The notes: a model not told the origin generated them from the letters alone. Numbered from the stretch's first letter, positions 1-13,439 are shown. The stretch: DNA of 64,000 nucleotides from Hysterangium stoloniferum (GCA_015178975.1 WHVD01000093.1:248001-312000), one strand, 5' to 3'. Translations and numbers: made by a program.

Positions 1-162
1 AAGGCAGTGGCGATGTTGAAGTCAACCATTGTCAACGAGAATTCTAAAGTATGAAACTATCCATTATGTAATGAGCTCGGATTTAGCAAACTGGTAGGTG
101 ACATTTGCACTCAACTCATTGCTGTCAGATTCTAGACCTGATACAGTTGGGACACCATACCT

Positions 163-1893
163 ATGCCTTTATCGGACACCAATCCTGAATGGAAAGTTGT
201 GGCAATTGGTAGAGGCAGTTTCACTACCATCTCCATCCTTGCTGGCTGCCCTGTGGCTTTCAAGCATGTCCTTGTGCTACAGCGTGCCCCAGAACTCAAA
301 GCAGAGGTGCTCTGCTCATTGTAAGGTAGGCATTGCTTTAGTTCAGCACCTTATGTAATCATATTACTAAGCACCAAGGGCGGCCAAATTTGCAAATCAA
401 ATTTTTGAAAAATTTATTATGAAGTCAAAAAATGAATTGGAGGGTCACTATACAGAGAGTTCTTGGATCCAAGTTTTTGATGTGAGATTGTGCAGCTTTA
501 GACTTCTGAGGCATAGTAGTAGAACTGTACAACTGCATGTTTGCTACTGTGCTGCTTATGTAATGCAGCCTGTGATCAAGTGCACAGCTTACTGCACAAG
601 TACATATGCAACTATACCCTCTTTTCCTTAGGAGAATTTTTATGTAAGTAATATAGGTACATATATTTGAATTTAATACAGTTTTCTTTCCCAATTTTAG
701 GCCCATCAAACAAGGCTGCCCAATATATCACGTGATGATTATGTAAGTGGCCAATACTGACACTGTCAAAATTTTGAAAATCTCAGAATCACATGGAAAT
801 GTGCTTTAAGCATTCAGAGACTCAAAAAAAAAGTCAAAATTTGTAAGTCCTACTACTTGGCAAGGGTGAATTATTTTTCAAGTTTTAAACCTGAGAACTG
901 GAGGAATGGGTCCCAACTCCACTTCCCTGGGCTTTAATTACAGATTATCTATGTTGTGGAAGCACAGAAAGGAATGTGAACAGGTCACTTTTTTGCTTAC
1001 ATAAACAGGTGCCAAACTAAAGTGATGCCTACCTACCTTACCATTTCTGCAACACTAAGGCATTCTTTTCAATTCCTCGCCCTCTCGCATACTACAATCC
1101 AGATGTTGATCCCACTTTTGTTTCCCCCATTTGTATGCCTCCAGGAAGGTCTAGCACCCGAACTCGATGTCCTTTCATCATGGAGGATGATTTCAAAGCC
1201 TTGAACTTGGGAAGTGCGGCCTATGCAATGGATCAAGTCTTTCCTCTTCCTTTGGCAACCGCTCAAATAATTTGTGCATTGTTTTATCCAACAACAGCTA
1301 AGGATGCACCAGTACCATTGCTTTGTCAACTTTATTTCTGCAAAATCATAGCAACCAGTGGAAGGCCTAATAAGTTCTTTAACTCTGCAAACTTCCCCTT
1401 AGATGTTGCTCGCTACACCCAAGTCCTTAGTACTGTAACTAGTACTACCCTCCCATCAGTCAAAAAGATCGCAACTGGCATGGGAGAAATGTTGGGACGT
1501 CTACACTGGTGGGCTGGATACGATGGCCATGACATTGAGTTTGTCATGGGTGGGGCATCCTTCAGTGGCATAGAGGTGTACGTCATCAATTTCAATCAGG
1601 TATATTGCTTGTTTGTCGTTCAAGGTCATTCTACACAACTGATTACTACTTCCAAGCTGCATTCTTGGCTCAGGGAGAAGGAGGACATTAAGCAACTTGT
1701 AGATGCTTTCTTCATTAATGATCCCTATTACCCTCGTCCACGCGCCATTGATCCAATCTATCGGCATTTTCGAACTGGTTACATAAATGCATATCCCCAG
1801 CAGTCCAAAGAGGCGGTCGATATTGCTGAGGCTTTTCTCCTTGCACTCGAAGCAGAACAAGCCCAACGTGACGTGCGCGATATTTCAATTTAA
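163..1893 (+). CDS. DUF3669-like protein with kinase-like N-lobe, two exons
   Basis: I read two exons, 163-320 and 1023-1893, joined by a 702-nt intron (GTAAGG donor; acceptor after CTAAAG), giving 342 residues in a continuous frame. The N-terminus has a glycine-loop-like GRGSF followed by VAFK, as in protein-kinase N-lobes. The second exon has IPRPLAYYNP, then LHWWAGYDGHDIEFVMG with INFNQVY, and near the end FFINDPYYPRP. These are the signatures I associate with fungal DUF3669, a kinase-related fold usually labelled zinc-finger-like with no proven activity. The final DPIYRHFRTGYINA segment also fits that family. The start at 163 is the first ATG after an in-frame stop. The oversized intron contains a repeat (336-877) that is present again at 12.3 kb, so the intron was enlarged by insertion. 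The function is unknown. The exon 2 assignment is more certain than the intron borders. Confidence 0.55.
336..877. repeat. Interspersed repeat R1, long copy (inside intron)
   Basis: This stretch is repeated at 12321-12667 with high similarity at both ends. The longer copy here has about 195 extra bases internally (roughly 432-630). The ends show a weak inverted match (GTTCAGCACCTT against ATTCACCCTTG), so a non-autonomous DNA element is possible. No coding capacity is evident. Confidence 0.6.
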
Positions 1894-4800
1894 CCATGGT
1901 AAATCGTCAATGAGGTGCAACCAAAGTTGTCCTGGATACTGTGTTGCAAGCCGTTGACGTTCAGTGAGCTATTATGGCGATAAGTGGTAGATGGGAATAT
2001 GCAAACGAGTAACACCAAACGAGAATATGTGGGGATGTTTAAGGAACAGACGAGAAATGAGTGAACCCTTTTCTACCCCAGACGGCCCAGATATCACCAA
2101 AGGACGCGAAAAATCTGACGCAGATGACATGGAGGTTGGGGATGTAACTTCGGATAAGCATGGGCTGAGTTAGTTATATCTGATCGATCCAGTTCAAAAA
2201 ATAAAAAAGAACAAAGCGTTCTTGTACTTCTGGCGTGTCACGCCGAAAATGTTTTGGTATGCAAAGCACATTTTTCTGCTGAGCTAACCGAATCATAATA
2301 ATGGAGTCGGCAAAAGATCATTTCCATTGACGCAATTTTAATGCATTGGGTCTATATAGGTATATTTAGCCTTCGTAATACGTCTTTGCAGGGTGATGGG
2401 CACTTAGTACTGAAATAAAAGCACTAAGACCTGCACGCCACTTGATACAACAACCATATGAATACCAATTGAGTAGCAGGTTAGCAGAGCAGCAATAAAC
2501 CCCTTTGTGTGTCTGATGCATATCGAGGATTAAAAAAAGGCCAGAAGAGACCAATTATACCTATTTATTCTAATCCAGTTTACCTGTGTAACTCATGGCC
2601 CTATAAGGCTTGAGGATGCGGCGACACAGAATAAAGCAGAGTAGCGGCAATTGTTAGAAAAACTTGGTCTCCACCACAATCCAGGTTTTTTTTATATGGC
2701 TGTAGATCAGGCTAACCTGAAAGTGGTGTTCAGGGTTGATGACACAAAAATAAATAAAACAGTCCTAAATTAGATACGGTCCTTATTGACTTATTGCAGC
2801 CCTTCACAGCCACCTGTAATTTATACACGTGACAATTGTGCCAAGTTGCAGGGCCAGGGACTTCCCTAAAGCGTCTGTAAGTACTTCTCGGCTGCTAGCG
2901 ACATAAATAGATAAGTAACAGGATATATCTGGTTAAACGATATATTAACAAGAACAAGGGGGGTGGGGGTCCAACATAAATGCCGTAAAGTCCGCGCCTC
3001 GAGTTAGTGATTAAGCATCAAGCCACTCTTGACCTATCGGGTTTTATTGATTGGAGCATAACAACAAAAGATATCAATAAGATATCCATCTTGCTCCCTC
3101 ACTCCTTGACGTTGTTCGTTCATAGTCCCATGTCATCACAACACATGTCGGTCGGTCCCGATGGCAATGGAGGTTCTGAAACACATGCACAGGTTCGCTC
3201 TAGTATGCAGGCCCCAAGCCGTCTCTCACTAAAAATGTGGCTAGATCACAATGCGTCCTGGCAATGAAGGCAAATATAGGGAGAAGTGAATTGATACGCT
3301 ATAGTTTTTGTTGAGGATGAACATTGAACACTTAGATAATTTGGACAGGTACAATGCAGTTATCAAACAGTATGAGAGGGCGTCAGCCGTATGTCAAACT
3401 ACCGCCGTGTTTCGAAAGCATCTTGATCAGATACTTTTCACAGAAAAACCTGGAACACCAGTCCCGTCTTGATGAAGCGATGCGTGCCTACAAGAAAGTC
3501 GAAGCAGAACGCGAGTGCGTGGCTCCACAAATTTACCCTCCTTACCGATATAGATTGCAGTGCTAGCATGCTCTTAGATAGCATCGCTTCTCGCGTCACA
3601 TCGCAGCCTACTTTAGTACGCTTCCTCGAAGATATGGGATATTACGCTGACCATGAGCAAATGCCGATACAAAAGACCATCCCTGACTCGCGTGGCTACA
3701 AGCCCGAGCCATACCCTGGGTCATGTAAGATCAATCATACCCACATGTAGAATCGCAGGCTAACTTATAAGTACCCACAGCCACAGGCTAACACATATGA
3801 TCAGCTCCACATCGCTGATTCCTGCTTTGGCAATCTTGTCCCAGGTTCCAATGGTCTTCACAATCCTCATCTCAATGGCATGCGGTAGCGATAGGCTATT
3901 TGTATTAAAAATAGGTTGGAGTGTTATGGAAGTAGCAAAATATTACCCCTGTCTATCGATAGAGCTTGAGAAGGGCTTTGACTACAGCCTAAATTTCAAG
4001 TTCATTATGACTAATCCCATGGTCTCGAGATAATCAAGATGATATCCCGGAGTTGATAGGAAGGGAATAACTCACACCCACCGCTAGATCACTATTGGCC
4101 ACTCAATGATCCATATGTCAATAACTACGAAGACAGCATGAGCGCCGACCGCAGAGTAATGAGGTATATATTTGACGTCTTTTGCATGATGGATTTTATT
4201 ATCAGTGTCGACATTATTCCGGAGGGAAAAAATGAGATAACTGTATGATGAATGATATTAAAGGTATCGATATACGTGCAGAAACTTTCAAATTCAGCAA
4301 TTTACTAGTAAGAATGCAAGTAACTAACAAAAAATCAGATTAAGAAGTCCTATCAAGCTCCTGATCACAGAGCTTACTAGTACGAAGCTGCGAGGAAATG
4401 GTTGCCAACTATGCCATGTGGTCTTTACTCGAGCACTCTTTCCTTTATATGGCTTTCTGTACCTAACTCTGCGATCAACTTGATTTTAACAGCCGGTCCC
4501 TTATCTTCTCCCGGTAAAAAATGCAGTCTGTCTTCACCATACATATAGTAAATGATTAGTTATTGGTACATAAACGCAACTAGACGGAACGGTGCATCAT
4601 AGTACTTAAGTATACCAAGACAATGCTTCCAGGACTTTAATTTAAGTATCTCTCTCTTGAGTGGCCTTTCTTCGTTGGAGTGAGTGCACCCTAGCGAGAG
4701 CATATATATATAAGACATACGATACGGTGTAGCACATGGCATGTTGACACGGCCCACACTATATAAAAAATGAATATCTAGCTTCTTGTAGATCGATTTT

Positions 4801-5478
4801 TGAGATATCCGGATCAATGACATCCCGCCTGTTACACAGAGTGATCCTGCGAAGCCCGTAAATAAGATGACATCGCTAATATCGCACTAAGGGGAGGCAA
4901 TATGTCGTGTCCCTCAAAGCAATCGAAGGTTCATCTCCGGACTTCCCAGTAGCTTTAATGCATCCTATATCCTATATATCCTCCAAATTGCTTTACAGCC
5001 TCGAGACTTTTGCTAAACTTATGTTCATCGAGGGTTTTTTTGGGGGTAAATTGCCTTATCTTTGTAAACGGTTTGAAATGATTTGAAGCCTCCCTAAGTT
5101 TTGATTAGGACGCTCGGATCCGAAAATATTCCTCCAGATCTATTGGTACAGTTGAAAAGATATAGCACTCACGACATGAGAGCTATATATATAAACGAAG
5201 CTATAAACATCGCCAGGACTTCGGTCTGTATCAGGGAATTCAACTGTACGGGACGGTCGTTAGGTCATGAGTATATTTACAAAGTAGTATATAGTAACAA
5301 ACTGAATTAGCCATATGAATATCTCCGTTTGCTACTATTTCATTGATTCACCCCATTGCGATCAGCTCGCAATTGGAAACAAACTGGCCTGAGGGATGTA
5401 AAATCATATCTAGTTCAAGAGAATATTGATTAAAACCTCGATATTCGGAGTGCTTCGCAAGTCCTACTCGCTTCTTAA
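1894..5478. other. AT-rich stretch without a convincing gene
   Basis: I see no confident gene across 3.6 kb. Around 3330-3900 there is coding-like text on the plus strand in two frames, for example YNAVIKQYERASAVC and LDEAMRAYKKVEAERE. A possible short intron lies at about 3726-3780. Stops break every reading, so this may be the relic of a host gene that I cannot name. The remaining ORFs are short and unremarkable. Confidence 0.4.
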
Positions 5479-5570
5479 CTTGAACGCGTAATTACTTTCA
5501 ACTCGAACGCGTAATTGCTTTCAACCTGAACGCGTAATCGCTTTCAACTCGAACGCGTCATCATTTTCAA
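5479..5570. repeat. Four tandem 23-bp units each carrying ACGCGT
   Basis: Four consecutive 23-bp units share the core GAACGCGTMAT followed by a TTTCAA-like tail. Each contains the palindrome ACGCGT, the MluI cell-cycle box recognised by MBF-type factors in fungi. The units differ at a few positions, mostly in the spacer between the box and the tail. Confidence 0.75.
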
Positions 5571-5601
5571 CTTTGAACTCTGAAATTCAGAACCTCCCGG
5601 G

Positions 5602-5608
5602 TATAAAA
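5602..5608 (+). promoter_or_regulatory. TATA box downstream of ACGCGT array
   Basis: TATAAAA lies about 32 bp after the last 23-bp ACGCGT unit. The spacing and order look like a plus-strand core promoter. No plus-strand ORF of useful length follows, so the transcript, if any, would be non-coding or would run antisense into the HSF-type gene. Confidence 0.35.
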
Positions 5609-6324
5609 CATATCTGTCTATTTATGCTCTGTCCGGCTTGTTCTGTCTGTCCTGGTATCTATTAATTACACACTGGGGGAAAGGAGATAACCAAAAACGA
5701 GAAAAGAGGACGTTGAAATAAGGCCTTCACAATAATGGGAATGAAGCCACGAGTAATCAAGTGAACAATGAGGGCAAAGCAGCAGCAGTAACGATAAGCG
5801 ATGATTAGTATTGAAAGCACTCCAAGCACCAGGATCGCGTCGCTTGACCATGAAGAGGTGATGATCCCAGCAAGGGCATGACGCGCCGTATCTTGAAGTG
5901 GGTAAATAGACACCGGGTGCGTGTAAATGGGTAATTATCCACAGGATGTTGGATTGAAACCTAGGTGGCGTGGTATGATGGGAGATGGGAAAAATGAAAA
6001 TGAATATGAGCGACGTCCACATCCAGAATATAAACAGGCTCTACATGAGCGGATATTTTCCACAAAATAAGGAAGAAATTGAAGCCGAAAGGGGGTGATG
6101 GTACAGTCGAATTTCGAAAGAGCATGGGTCAGAGACGAGGATGAGTCGTTTTGCAGGAGAGTCGAGGGACAAGGGAGTCAGGAAGGAGCAGAGAAAGTAA
6201 CGGCGGCGGGGTAGGATAGACGGGAATCTGCGCAATTCGACAAGGACTTGGAGAAAAAGAAAAAGAAATCAGAAACAACCATGAACAAGACGTGTCAAAC
6301 CACGAAAGTGTGGGTGCACGTAGG

Positions 6325-8715
6325 TCACCTAGTCTCATCCTTAACCCCGCCCATCCCCGTCCCCGGTCCATACCACACACCCACGTTGCCCCTCATGACA
6401 CTACTCCCATTCCCATTCCCATTCCCAACCAGATTACTCCCACTCCTCGGTCGCCCCATGCTCCTTGGCATCTGATAAACACCAGTACCTGGATGATTTA
6501 TCCATTCCAATGTGCTCGCACTTCCACTCGCACTGGAACCATCCAAGCCAGACCTGAGTGGGGCAGAGTCACTGCGAAGTCTTTGCCGTTTCTGGGCTGG
6601 CTCCGTGGTGTTGTGGTGTACGTGAAGGTCGGGGTTTGGTGAATGGGCGTGAGGGTGAAGGTCTGGGTGTGAGTGTGGTGAGTGTGGGTGTAACTCATTA
6701 GGATGTATATGTGGATGGTGCGAGTGCATGTCCCCGTTGTGCCCATGAAGGGGATGTAAACGCCCTGGATCAGTTGGCGAGGAAGGGTATGAGATCTGTG
6801 GCGGCGGCGGGAGGTGAGAATGAGGTTGTGACTGATGCGGTTGTGTGTATTGATGAGATTCGGTAGGGATGTTTATGGATATTTGCGGACGAGGGAACTC
6901 GGCTGTCGTGGGACTAGAACAAGGGCTGGACTGGAGACTAATACTAGCGCTGTAGCGTGGGTCGGAAGGCGATAAGGATAAATGTTGTTGTTGTGGTTGA
7001 GATTGTGACAGGTCATCTGCTTCCTCCTCGTCAGAATGCGTTGTGATGAGTATGGGCGGGTTGTGCTCTGTGTCGAGAAGGTCGGCGGGGAAAGGTATGG
7101 GTACTACAGAAAATGTCAGTAACTCTATGCGTGACATCTCAAACGTTGAGATGCAGGAAGGGAAAAAAAAAAATGCTGCTAGCCCACTGCAAAAAAACCC
7201 ACAAAATCAGGGGAAAAAAGACAAATTCACTCACTGGACCCAGGGATTGTCCTCTCCACAACCTCCCAGAGCATCCTCACTACACCCGTCAGTTTTTCGA
7301 CCTTCTCTTTCTCTATTCTCAATGCCGCCTTGTTCTCTTCTAACTGAAAACGCACGCACACCCAAAAAGTCAATTCCAAGCTTAATGCGGCACTTGATAC
7401 CAACCAGCTTACCTGTCTCAAGACCTCATCTCCAGTTAGTCCAGCCTGAATTCCGCCGACGCCACTGGGAGAGGGGTTATTCGAATTCGGGCTTTGAACA
7501 CCGTCAACGAGCGCCTTGCGTTTAATATCATCCAAGAGGTCTGGACGGCCGCGGATAAAGCGAGGATGTGAGAACTCCCAGGTCTGGAGAGGAGGGCGGG
7601 AGGTACGAGGGGTCTGAAGAGTATCAATTAAAGCGCTGGGGGGATTAAAATGGATTCCACGTACCCTGTTTATTTTATGGAAGCCATACATATTCAACTG
7701 GCGGACAAAGCTCGAGAACTGGCGGGGACAGCTTGTGATTGAGAGAATAAATACGGAAATTTTGTGAATGCGTACGTTGTTATGTTTAAAGTGTGAACCG
7801 AGAATGGACCGGCTGAATTCGCCAACGTTAGAGACGATGAAACTAAGAAGGGAGAGTTGATATGAGCCAGGAGAAGCAGAAAGCCAAAATAGTGCATTGA
7901 GCATTACCTAGACCCATCTTCTTTCCACGATATAAACTGCGAGGATTTGGAATCATTTATCATTCTGAATGTGACTTAAAATTTAATAATATGCATACAG
8001 AATGGAGAAATAAAACGCACGCATAGAGCTTGGATACAAAATTATTCGTACCCCCATTATTACTAATGCTCTTTCCTAACACGCCTTGGACGCCTCCGTT
8101 ACCTGCGTGACTCTCAATAATGCGGAAGTCGTCGAAACTGACACTGGCGGCACTGGTCTTCAGGCAGTGCTCGTCGTCCATGGCCATGCGAAATTCATCG
8201 TCTGCACTGCTTGGGCTCGCAGGGCTGTGCTGGGGCGTTGAATGCGAGTGCGATTGCGATTGCGATTGCGATTGCGAGACGGAATGCTGAGACTGCGGTG
8301 GCTGCTCGTAGGCCTGGTCATATATAGGGCTGCTGTGGCCATATCCGCCTGGACTGTAGCCCATCGGACTGCTCTGGCCCTGAGCGAAGGACTCGTCATC
8401 CAACTCCCCTTCGACGCTGACGCCGAGAGACATGGGCATGCTAGACGATGTCAGGCTGCGCTTTCTCGGGACAGACCTGTCATCGTTAGGAGTTGGTGCG
8501 AGCTCTGGGGGTGCATAACGGAAGCCAGCAGGAGACAGGGGAGTAACTGGAGATAGAGCACCGGTTGATGAAGTGACGGAAAGGGTGGAGATGCTAAGTG
8601 AAAGTCCTGAGGAGGAGCGTGGAAGGGAAGCACTGCTGGCTGACGATGGTGGGGGGTTCTGGTAGTGAAGCACCCAGCTTGTGTTGGAAGGGTGGGGATG
8701 AGGGTATTCGTCCAT
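6325..8715 (-). CDS. Heat shock factor-type transcription factor
   Basis: Seven exons (8715-8021, 7964-7908, 7842-7776, 7718-7665, 7613-7413, 7343-7235, 7103-6325) with introns of 51-131 nt give a 653-residue frame. The HSF DNA-binding domain spans about residues 222-313: FVSKLYAMIND, then SSQFISWKEDGSSFIV, FKHNN, FSSFVRQLNMYGFHKIN and TWEFSHPRFIRGRPDLL. A short heptad segment follows at about 359-394 (LEENKAALRIEKEKVEKL), consistent with the trimerisation coiled coil. The N-terminal ~220 residues are Ser/Pro-rich with a (SQ)n run. The C-terminal ~260 residues are rich in His, Pro and Ser. Such proteins bind nGAAn repeats in the nucleus and control stress genes. Whether this is the essential HSF1 or an Sfl1-like paralogue cannot be decided here. 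The splice borders were chosen because they restore the conserved domain in frame. Confidence 0.9.
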
Positions 8716-11700
8716 TGTTCAAAATGTATGTGAGAAGAATGGGCTTGAGAATGTTGAGGCCAAAATATAGTTGGTAGGGAGGAGAAGTTCAGAAAACAAG
8801 CTGAACAACCCTAGAAGACCAGGGATGTTATGAGAGCATAAGTATTTCGGATTCAAACTCGGATTCAAACCCCGGGTTTCTTACCACCGCCCGAGATTGG
8901 GTTTCGTGCGAGATTGTCGAGCGGAGGAAGCGCTTAGTCAGTCACATCCCTAGTCACGTTATCACCGAGTCCCATTGCGGGTTCGTATGTACAACCAGAT
9001 TGGCAATATAGACTAGGGCTAATTTTTTAGTTACTACGCTACCGATAGATTTTTTTATGTGTGAAATACCAAAGGTCACGAACACATGAGGTCGACACAG
9101 CCCAGCCGTATGTGCCGACATCGGCCGCCGGCAACACTGCACATCCGACGTCAAGGAAACCTCAGTTGAGCAATAAGAACTCATGAAATTTTATGATAAT
9201 AATTCGTATTTCACTGCACTGCACAGCGCACAGCTGGTCTGTGCGTTGAGAAGTACTACATGGTCGTCGATATCGACATCGATCGACACAGGTCACAGCC
9301 ATCCATTAATAATATTACCCCTGTCAACCGTGTCGGTCGTAAGTATTATACCCCTGGGCATTTATTCCACGATTTGCTGATACTCGCTATGTCCGAAATT
9401 TGTTTATCTCGATGCACGCAGATCCATCCCATTTAGCGCATACACGCATAAGCACCCGAACTTAACCGACATCCCTCAACAAATGGCGGCTCCGTGTCCA
9501 GGCGCTTTTTCCTCGTCATCTTCAAGTATGAATTGATCTACCCCTTATCGCGGTCGGCGTCGCCCAATGCACCCACTAATATATTTCCTCGAATGCAGCA
9601 AGTGCTCACGCTGTGGGCAAGTGTTTACTTGTCGCGAGCATCAGTCGATGCTGGCACGCTCGAGTATCACTCCTCGAAAGGGCGCTAGGCACAGCCGCGG
9701 CATCTCCACGCCAGCAACGATTCGATATACCCCATATGCACATTACTCACCACAGGCATCGCTGCCGCAAACCAAATCCACCACCGCGCTCGATTTACAT
9801 TTGTCTCAAGGGCCGTCTGAGCATTCGAAACAGATTTGCGAAGCGAGCGGCGATAACTCCTATTTGATACTGTCCCTGGTTGATGCGAAGTTTACAGGTG
9901 CTTGCTATGACGTAGACCGCACAGTCAAATCAGGAGGCAACGTTTTATACTTTGCATTCGGATCTCACTTCAGTTGTCAAAGAGTTCAACTTCCCCACAG
10001 ATAACGGATGTCTAAGGTTTGATCGTGGCTTGTCTATTCACCAATAGTGGCAACCGTCGACGTATATGTTAGTATGAAACAACCGATAGTACTAGTGGCC
10101 CAGACATTTCTAGCAGGACCAAGAGTAATAATTGATCGCAGGAGATTTAGTGTTGATGGAGACCATTAAAAAGTCACTTCTGCCTCTATATTTCCCTCGG
10201 TAATTCATTCACCCGCATAACTATATAAAGTTACTTGAAAAAAGCTGGTAACGGACAAATTGACCCCGACATTGGACCCAGAAGGCAGAGTCAGTGCAGC
10301 GCCATAGCGGCATCCGGGCTTGGACTGTCGCAGCCCAGATGTTTGCTTCATTTCTAACCTATACCAAACTAGGCAATAAAATTTTAAACATGAAATAGTC
10401 CTCACAAGCACAATTCAACCCCGATGTTCCTTTGGCTGAGGTCTGGTATTCAAATACGGCTTACCGTTGTATACTGCATATATCTGGGCATGATTACCAT
10501 GTTTTATGTCATAAACTCACATTTTTATCACTCCTTTTTCCTCTCCTTCTATTACCAAGTGTTCAATGTGGCGCCCCTAAGCTTTGAGTCCTTACTACGA
10601 GTCACATGAAATTTGAATATAGATAAGCACGTTTTGTGAAAGTATAATAAAATCCCCTTACGGGTACTAACCATGCTTTAATGACCTTGACGCGACATTG
10701 CAACTGAGCAGATCTAACAGGGTCAGGTCCAACGCAAATGGAGATTGATACACATGTCCCTGGACGCATTCTCACGCTCATTGCCGACACCCTATAACAA
10801 GCGCCCACGGAACAAACATCAGTCCTGAAAATCATATTCGGCATTTATACCAGTACAAAGTGCACCAAACCTCGAGGTTCAGTGCTTGCGCATTTCTCAC
10901 TGATATTGAGTGTGAATTCTTCCCGCAGTTGGTTACTTTCTGCGTCCTGTGCGCATTGGCACCATGGTTGGAAAGTCGGGTAAACAGATGTAAAGAAGAC
11001 CTTATTGATTAAGTGCATAGCGTCTGGAATGGACTCGATCTTATCATATTAATTAAGCTGTGTGCTAAGGCGGAACCTTTTAATTACACTCAAATATGGC
11101 ACACAGTTAAGAATTAGAATATTAATTAGCGGCTTCGTGCCTAGCTTGTCAAGTCAATGTTGTATTAAGTATTAATTACTGTGTATTTACCGAGGATTGA
11201 CTGATTCGGACCTCATGATATGATCCCCTCAAATTCCACTGCTGCTTTGATCAACAGGGGCGGGTTCACGTTGCTTGTTTCCTGCAACCAATATGAGGTA
11301 TATTTAAACGTGTAACCAGAGACTTGTGTGACACCCCGGTCTTTAAGTATCTATTTCAAATTAATCAATTCTCCCGGACTATATATTCGGCCCGAACTCA
11401 ATAGTCTCCAAAAAGCACTGCCACAGAATGGCGCGGCTGTGCATTATTCTGAAAAGGACATGATTTGCCGGCCGATCCGGCACGTTTCAAATCCATTTGA
11501 AAATGACCTGGTGGCATTGCGCAGAGCTTTGCGCCAATATGCTATGGCAGTACAGCTCCACCTCTGGCATATCATTAGGAATTTATGGGGTTCTTTCCTC
11601 TGCCGTTGGAAATAAACTAATTTCCTGATTAAGAGAAAGAAGAAAACAATCAAATCAAATACTTGCCCCGTGCCCTACATATTGGCATGGAGCGGGCCGA

Positions 11701-12320
11701 AGGTATTAGAGTTGTTGATAGAAAATGTTCTTTTCGAGGCATCACAGACAAATATTCCGTTGCAATGCTCTAGGTGATGTTTGAATGCAGTAAATCTGAT
11801 CTGACCTTGTACCTGAAACGGGAACTATGCAAAATTACCAATGACATTCCCATGCCGAGGTCTAAATGCACTTGCAATGCCGGGGTTGCGCCACCTTAAC
11901 CATTTACACAGTTAGATTGAAGTATCACGCGCTCTACGTTAGGCTTGCCCTGCGTCGAGTGCAAGGAAAGGTGTAACAAATGTGCTCAGTCGACTCGGGT
12001 AAGTGATTTATGGGGGGTACTAGTATCAATGTAATTAAAATTAGAGTGAGACAATGATATATACGATTAAGACACGATACGTTATCATGTAGCCGTGTGG
12101 ACTTGGCAGGCGATATGTGTATGAGACATTGCTTGAGTGATAGGCGCGCATAAGCCTAGTTTGTAATGACAAAAAGCCTCAGCAATATCTGCTGGGGGGT
12201 ACACATTTAAGAAAATGATCATAGATTGACACGTGGACGAGAGGGTTGTTGGTGACTGTTAGCTGTTTGCATTATGTAAGGCGGATGCAGTAAAAACTCT
12301 CCGAGTAATACTAGGCGTCA
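8716..12320. other. Intergenic stretch, no confident gene
   Basis: This is the upstream region of the HSF-type gene followed by about 3.5 kb with only short ORFs. A plus-strand stretch at 9483-10010 is somewhat coding-like: it begins with ATG and a Ser-rich start and has a possible GT-AG intron at about 9528-9600. I do not recognise it, and it lacks a single clean frame. The rest is AT-rich with no tRNA or other RNA gene that I can see. Confidence 0.4.
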
Positions 12321-12667
12321 CTTTAGTTCAGCACCTTATGTAATCATATTACTAAGCACCAAGAGTGGCCAAATTTGCGAATCAAATTTTTGAAAAATTT
12401 ATTATGAAGTCAAAAAATGAATGAGAATTTTTATGTAAGTAAGATAAGTACATATATTTGAATTTAATACAGTTTTCTTTCCCAATTTTAGGCCCTTAAA
12501 ACAAGGCTGCCCAATATATCACGTGATAATTATGTACGCGGCCAATACTGACACTTGCGAAATTTTGAAAATCTCAGAATCACATGGAAATGAGTTTTTA
12601 AGCATTCAGAGACTCAAAAAAAAAAGTTAAAATTTGTAAGTCCTACTTGGCAAGGGTGAATTATTTT
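12321..12667. repeat. Interspersed repeat R1, short copy
   Basis: Second copy of the repeat found in the intron at 336-877, internally shorter by about 195 bp. It directly abuts the LTR remnant that begins near 12672, so it either inserted into that LTR or lies at its truncated edge. Confidence 0.6.
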
Positions 12668-12671
12668 AAAA

Positions 12672-13411
12672 CTTGTAGGCTGTGCCCTCGCTAGATCGTG
12701 TTGTCCAATTTCAGACAGGTGGACGGGAATCCCAGGGAGTCTGGGCAGGGGTTGTGGGTTGTGAGTCGTAAGTTGGAGGTCGTGGGTCGTGAGTCGAGAC
12801 TGGTGAGAGAGATAGATATGCCAGAGCCCGTGGGCTCCGACTAGTGCGAGCGGTGTGAATCAAGTAGGGTTTGAGAGCAGAAAATGTATTAGATTACTGG
12901 GGGGAATCTAAGCTAATTTTCTGACTGGATTGTATGTACAACATCTGCCAGTTTAAATAGACCGTGAAGTAAATGTCATACTGAATCCAGTAATAATGAA
13001 ACGAAACGAGCAGAACATAAAACAGGAATAGTACACACCAAATTGGTGTTAGGAACGGGACAGAATGGAGCAGAGTCCGAATCGTGACAAAGCATAACCC
13101 ATAACGGGAAATGGAGCAGGAGCGGAGTACAAATCATGACAGGACATTTGACTAAAACGGGAATGGGGCTTGATTAGAGCGGTGACAGGATTCTGAGCAG
13201 GGTCCGGTGACTGATGGTGGGACGAAGATGGACATAGACAGAGACGGAGTCCGGGGGAAGTCCGGTGACTGATATGTGTCATAATGAGGTTGAAATGTAA
13301 CAAGTCTTGATGTACGGAGTTTGGGCGGGAAATCCTATAAACAGACATTTGGTGCGTGTAGGGCGTGGTGGTGTACAGGTTAGTGCCCAGAGGCGAGCAT
13401 GAGGTATAACA
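12672..13411 (-). mobile_element. LTR remnant, family B (Gypsy-type)
   Basis: Similar over its length to the solo LTRs at 33537, 47441 and 53803, including the GTCG-rich tandem stretch and the shared downstream block. One end is missing next to repeat R1; the other ends in a TAACA-like terminus. It is an old, decayed copy. Confidence 0.7.
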
Positions 13412-13439
13412 AACACATTGTGTAACTGTGACTCACCTC

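Noticed and set aside
6248-6642. Plus-strand ORFs over the HSF-type gene 3' half
   Set aside because: They are shadows of the Pro/His-rich low-complexity coding sequence on the minus strand.
8242-8556. Plus-strand ORF of 104 codons
   Set aside because: Shadow of the (SQ)n repeat region in the first exon of the HSF-type gene; the Arg/Leu repeat is a frame artefact.
9483-10010. Possible host gene with Ser-rich start
   Set aside because: No continuous frame and no recognisable motif; recorded only as a coding-like stretch.
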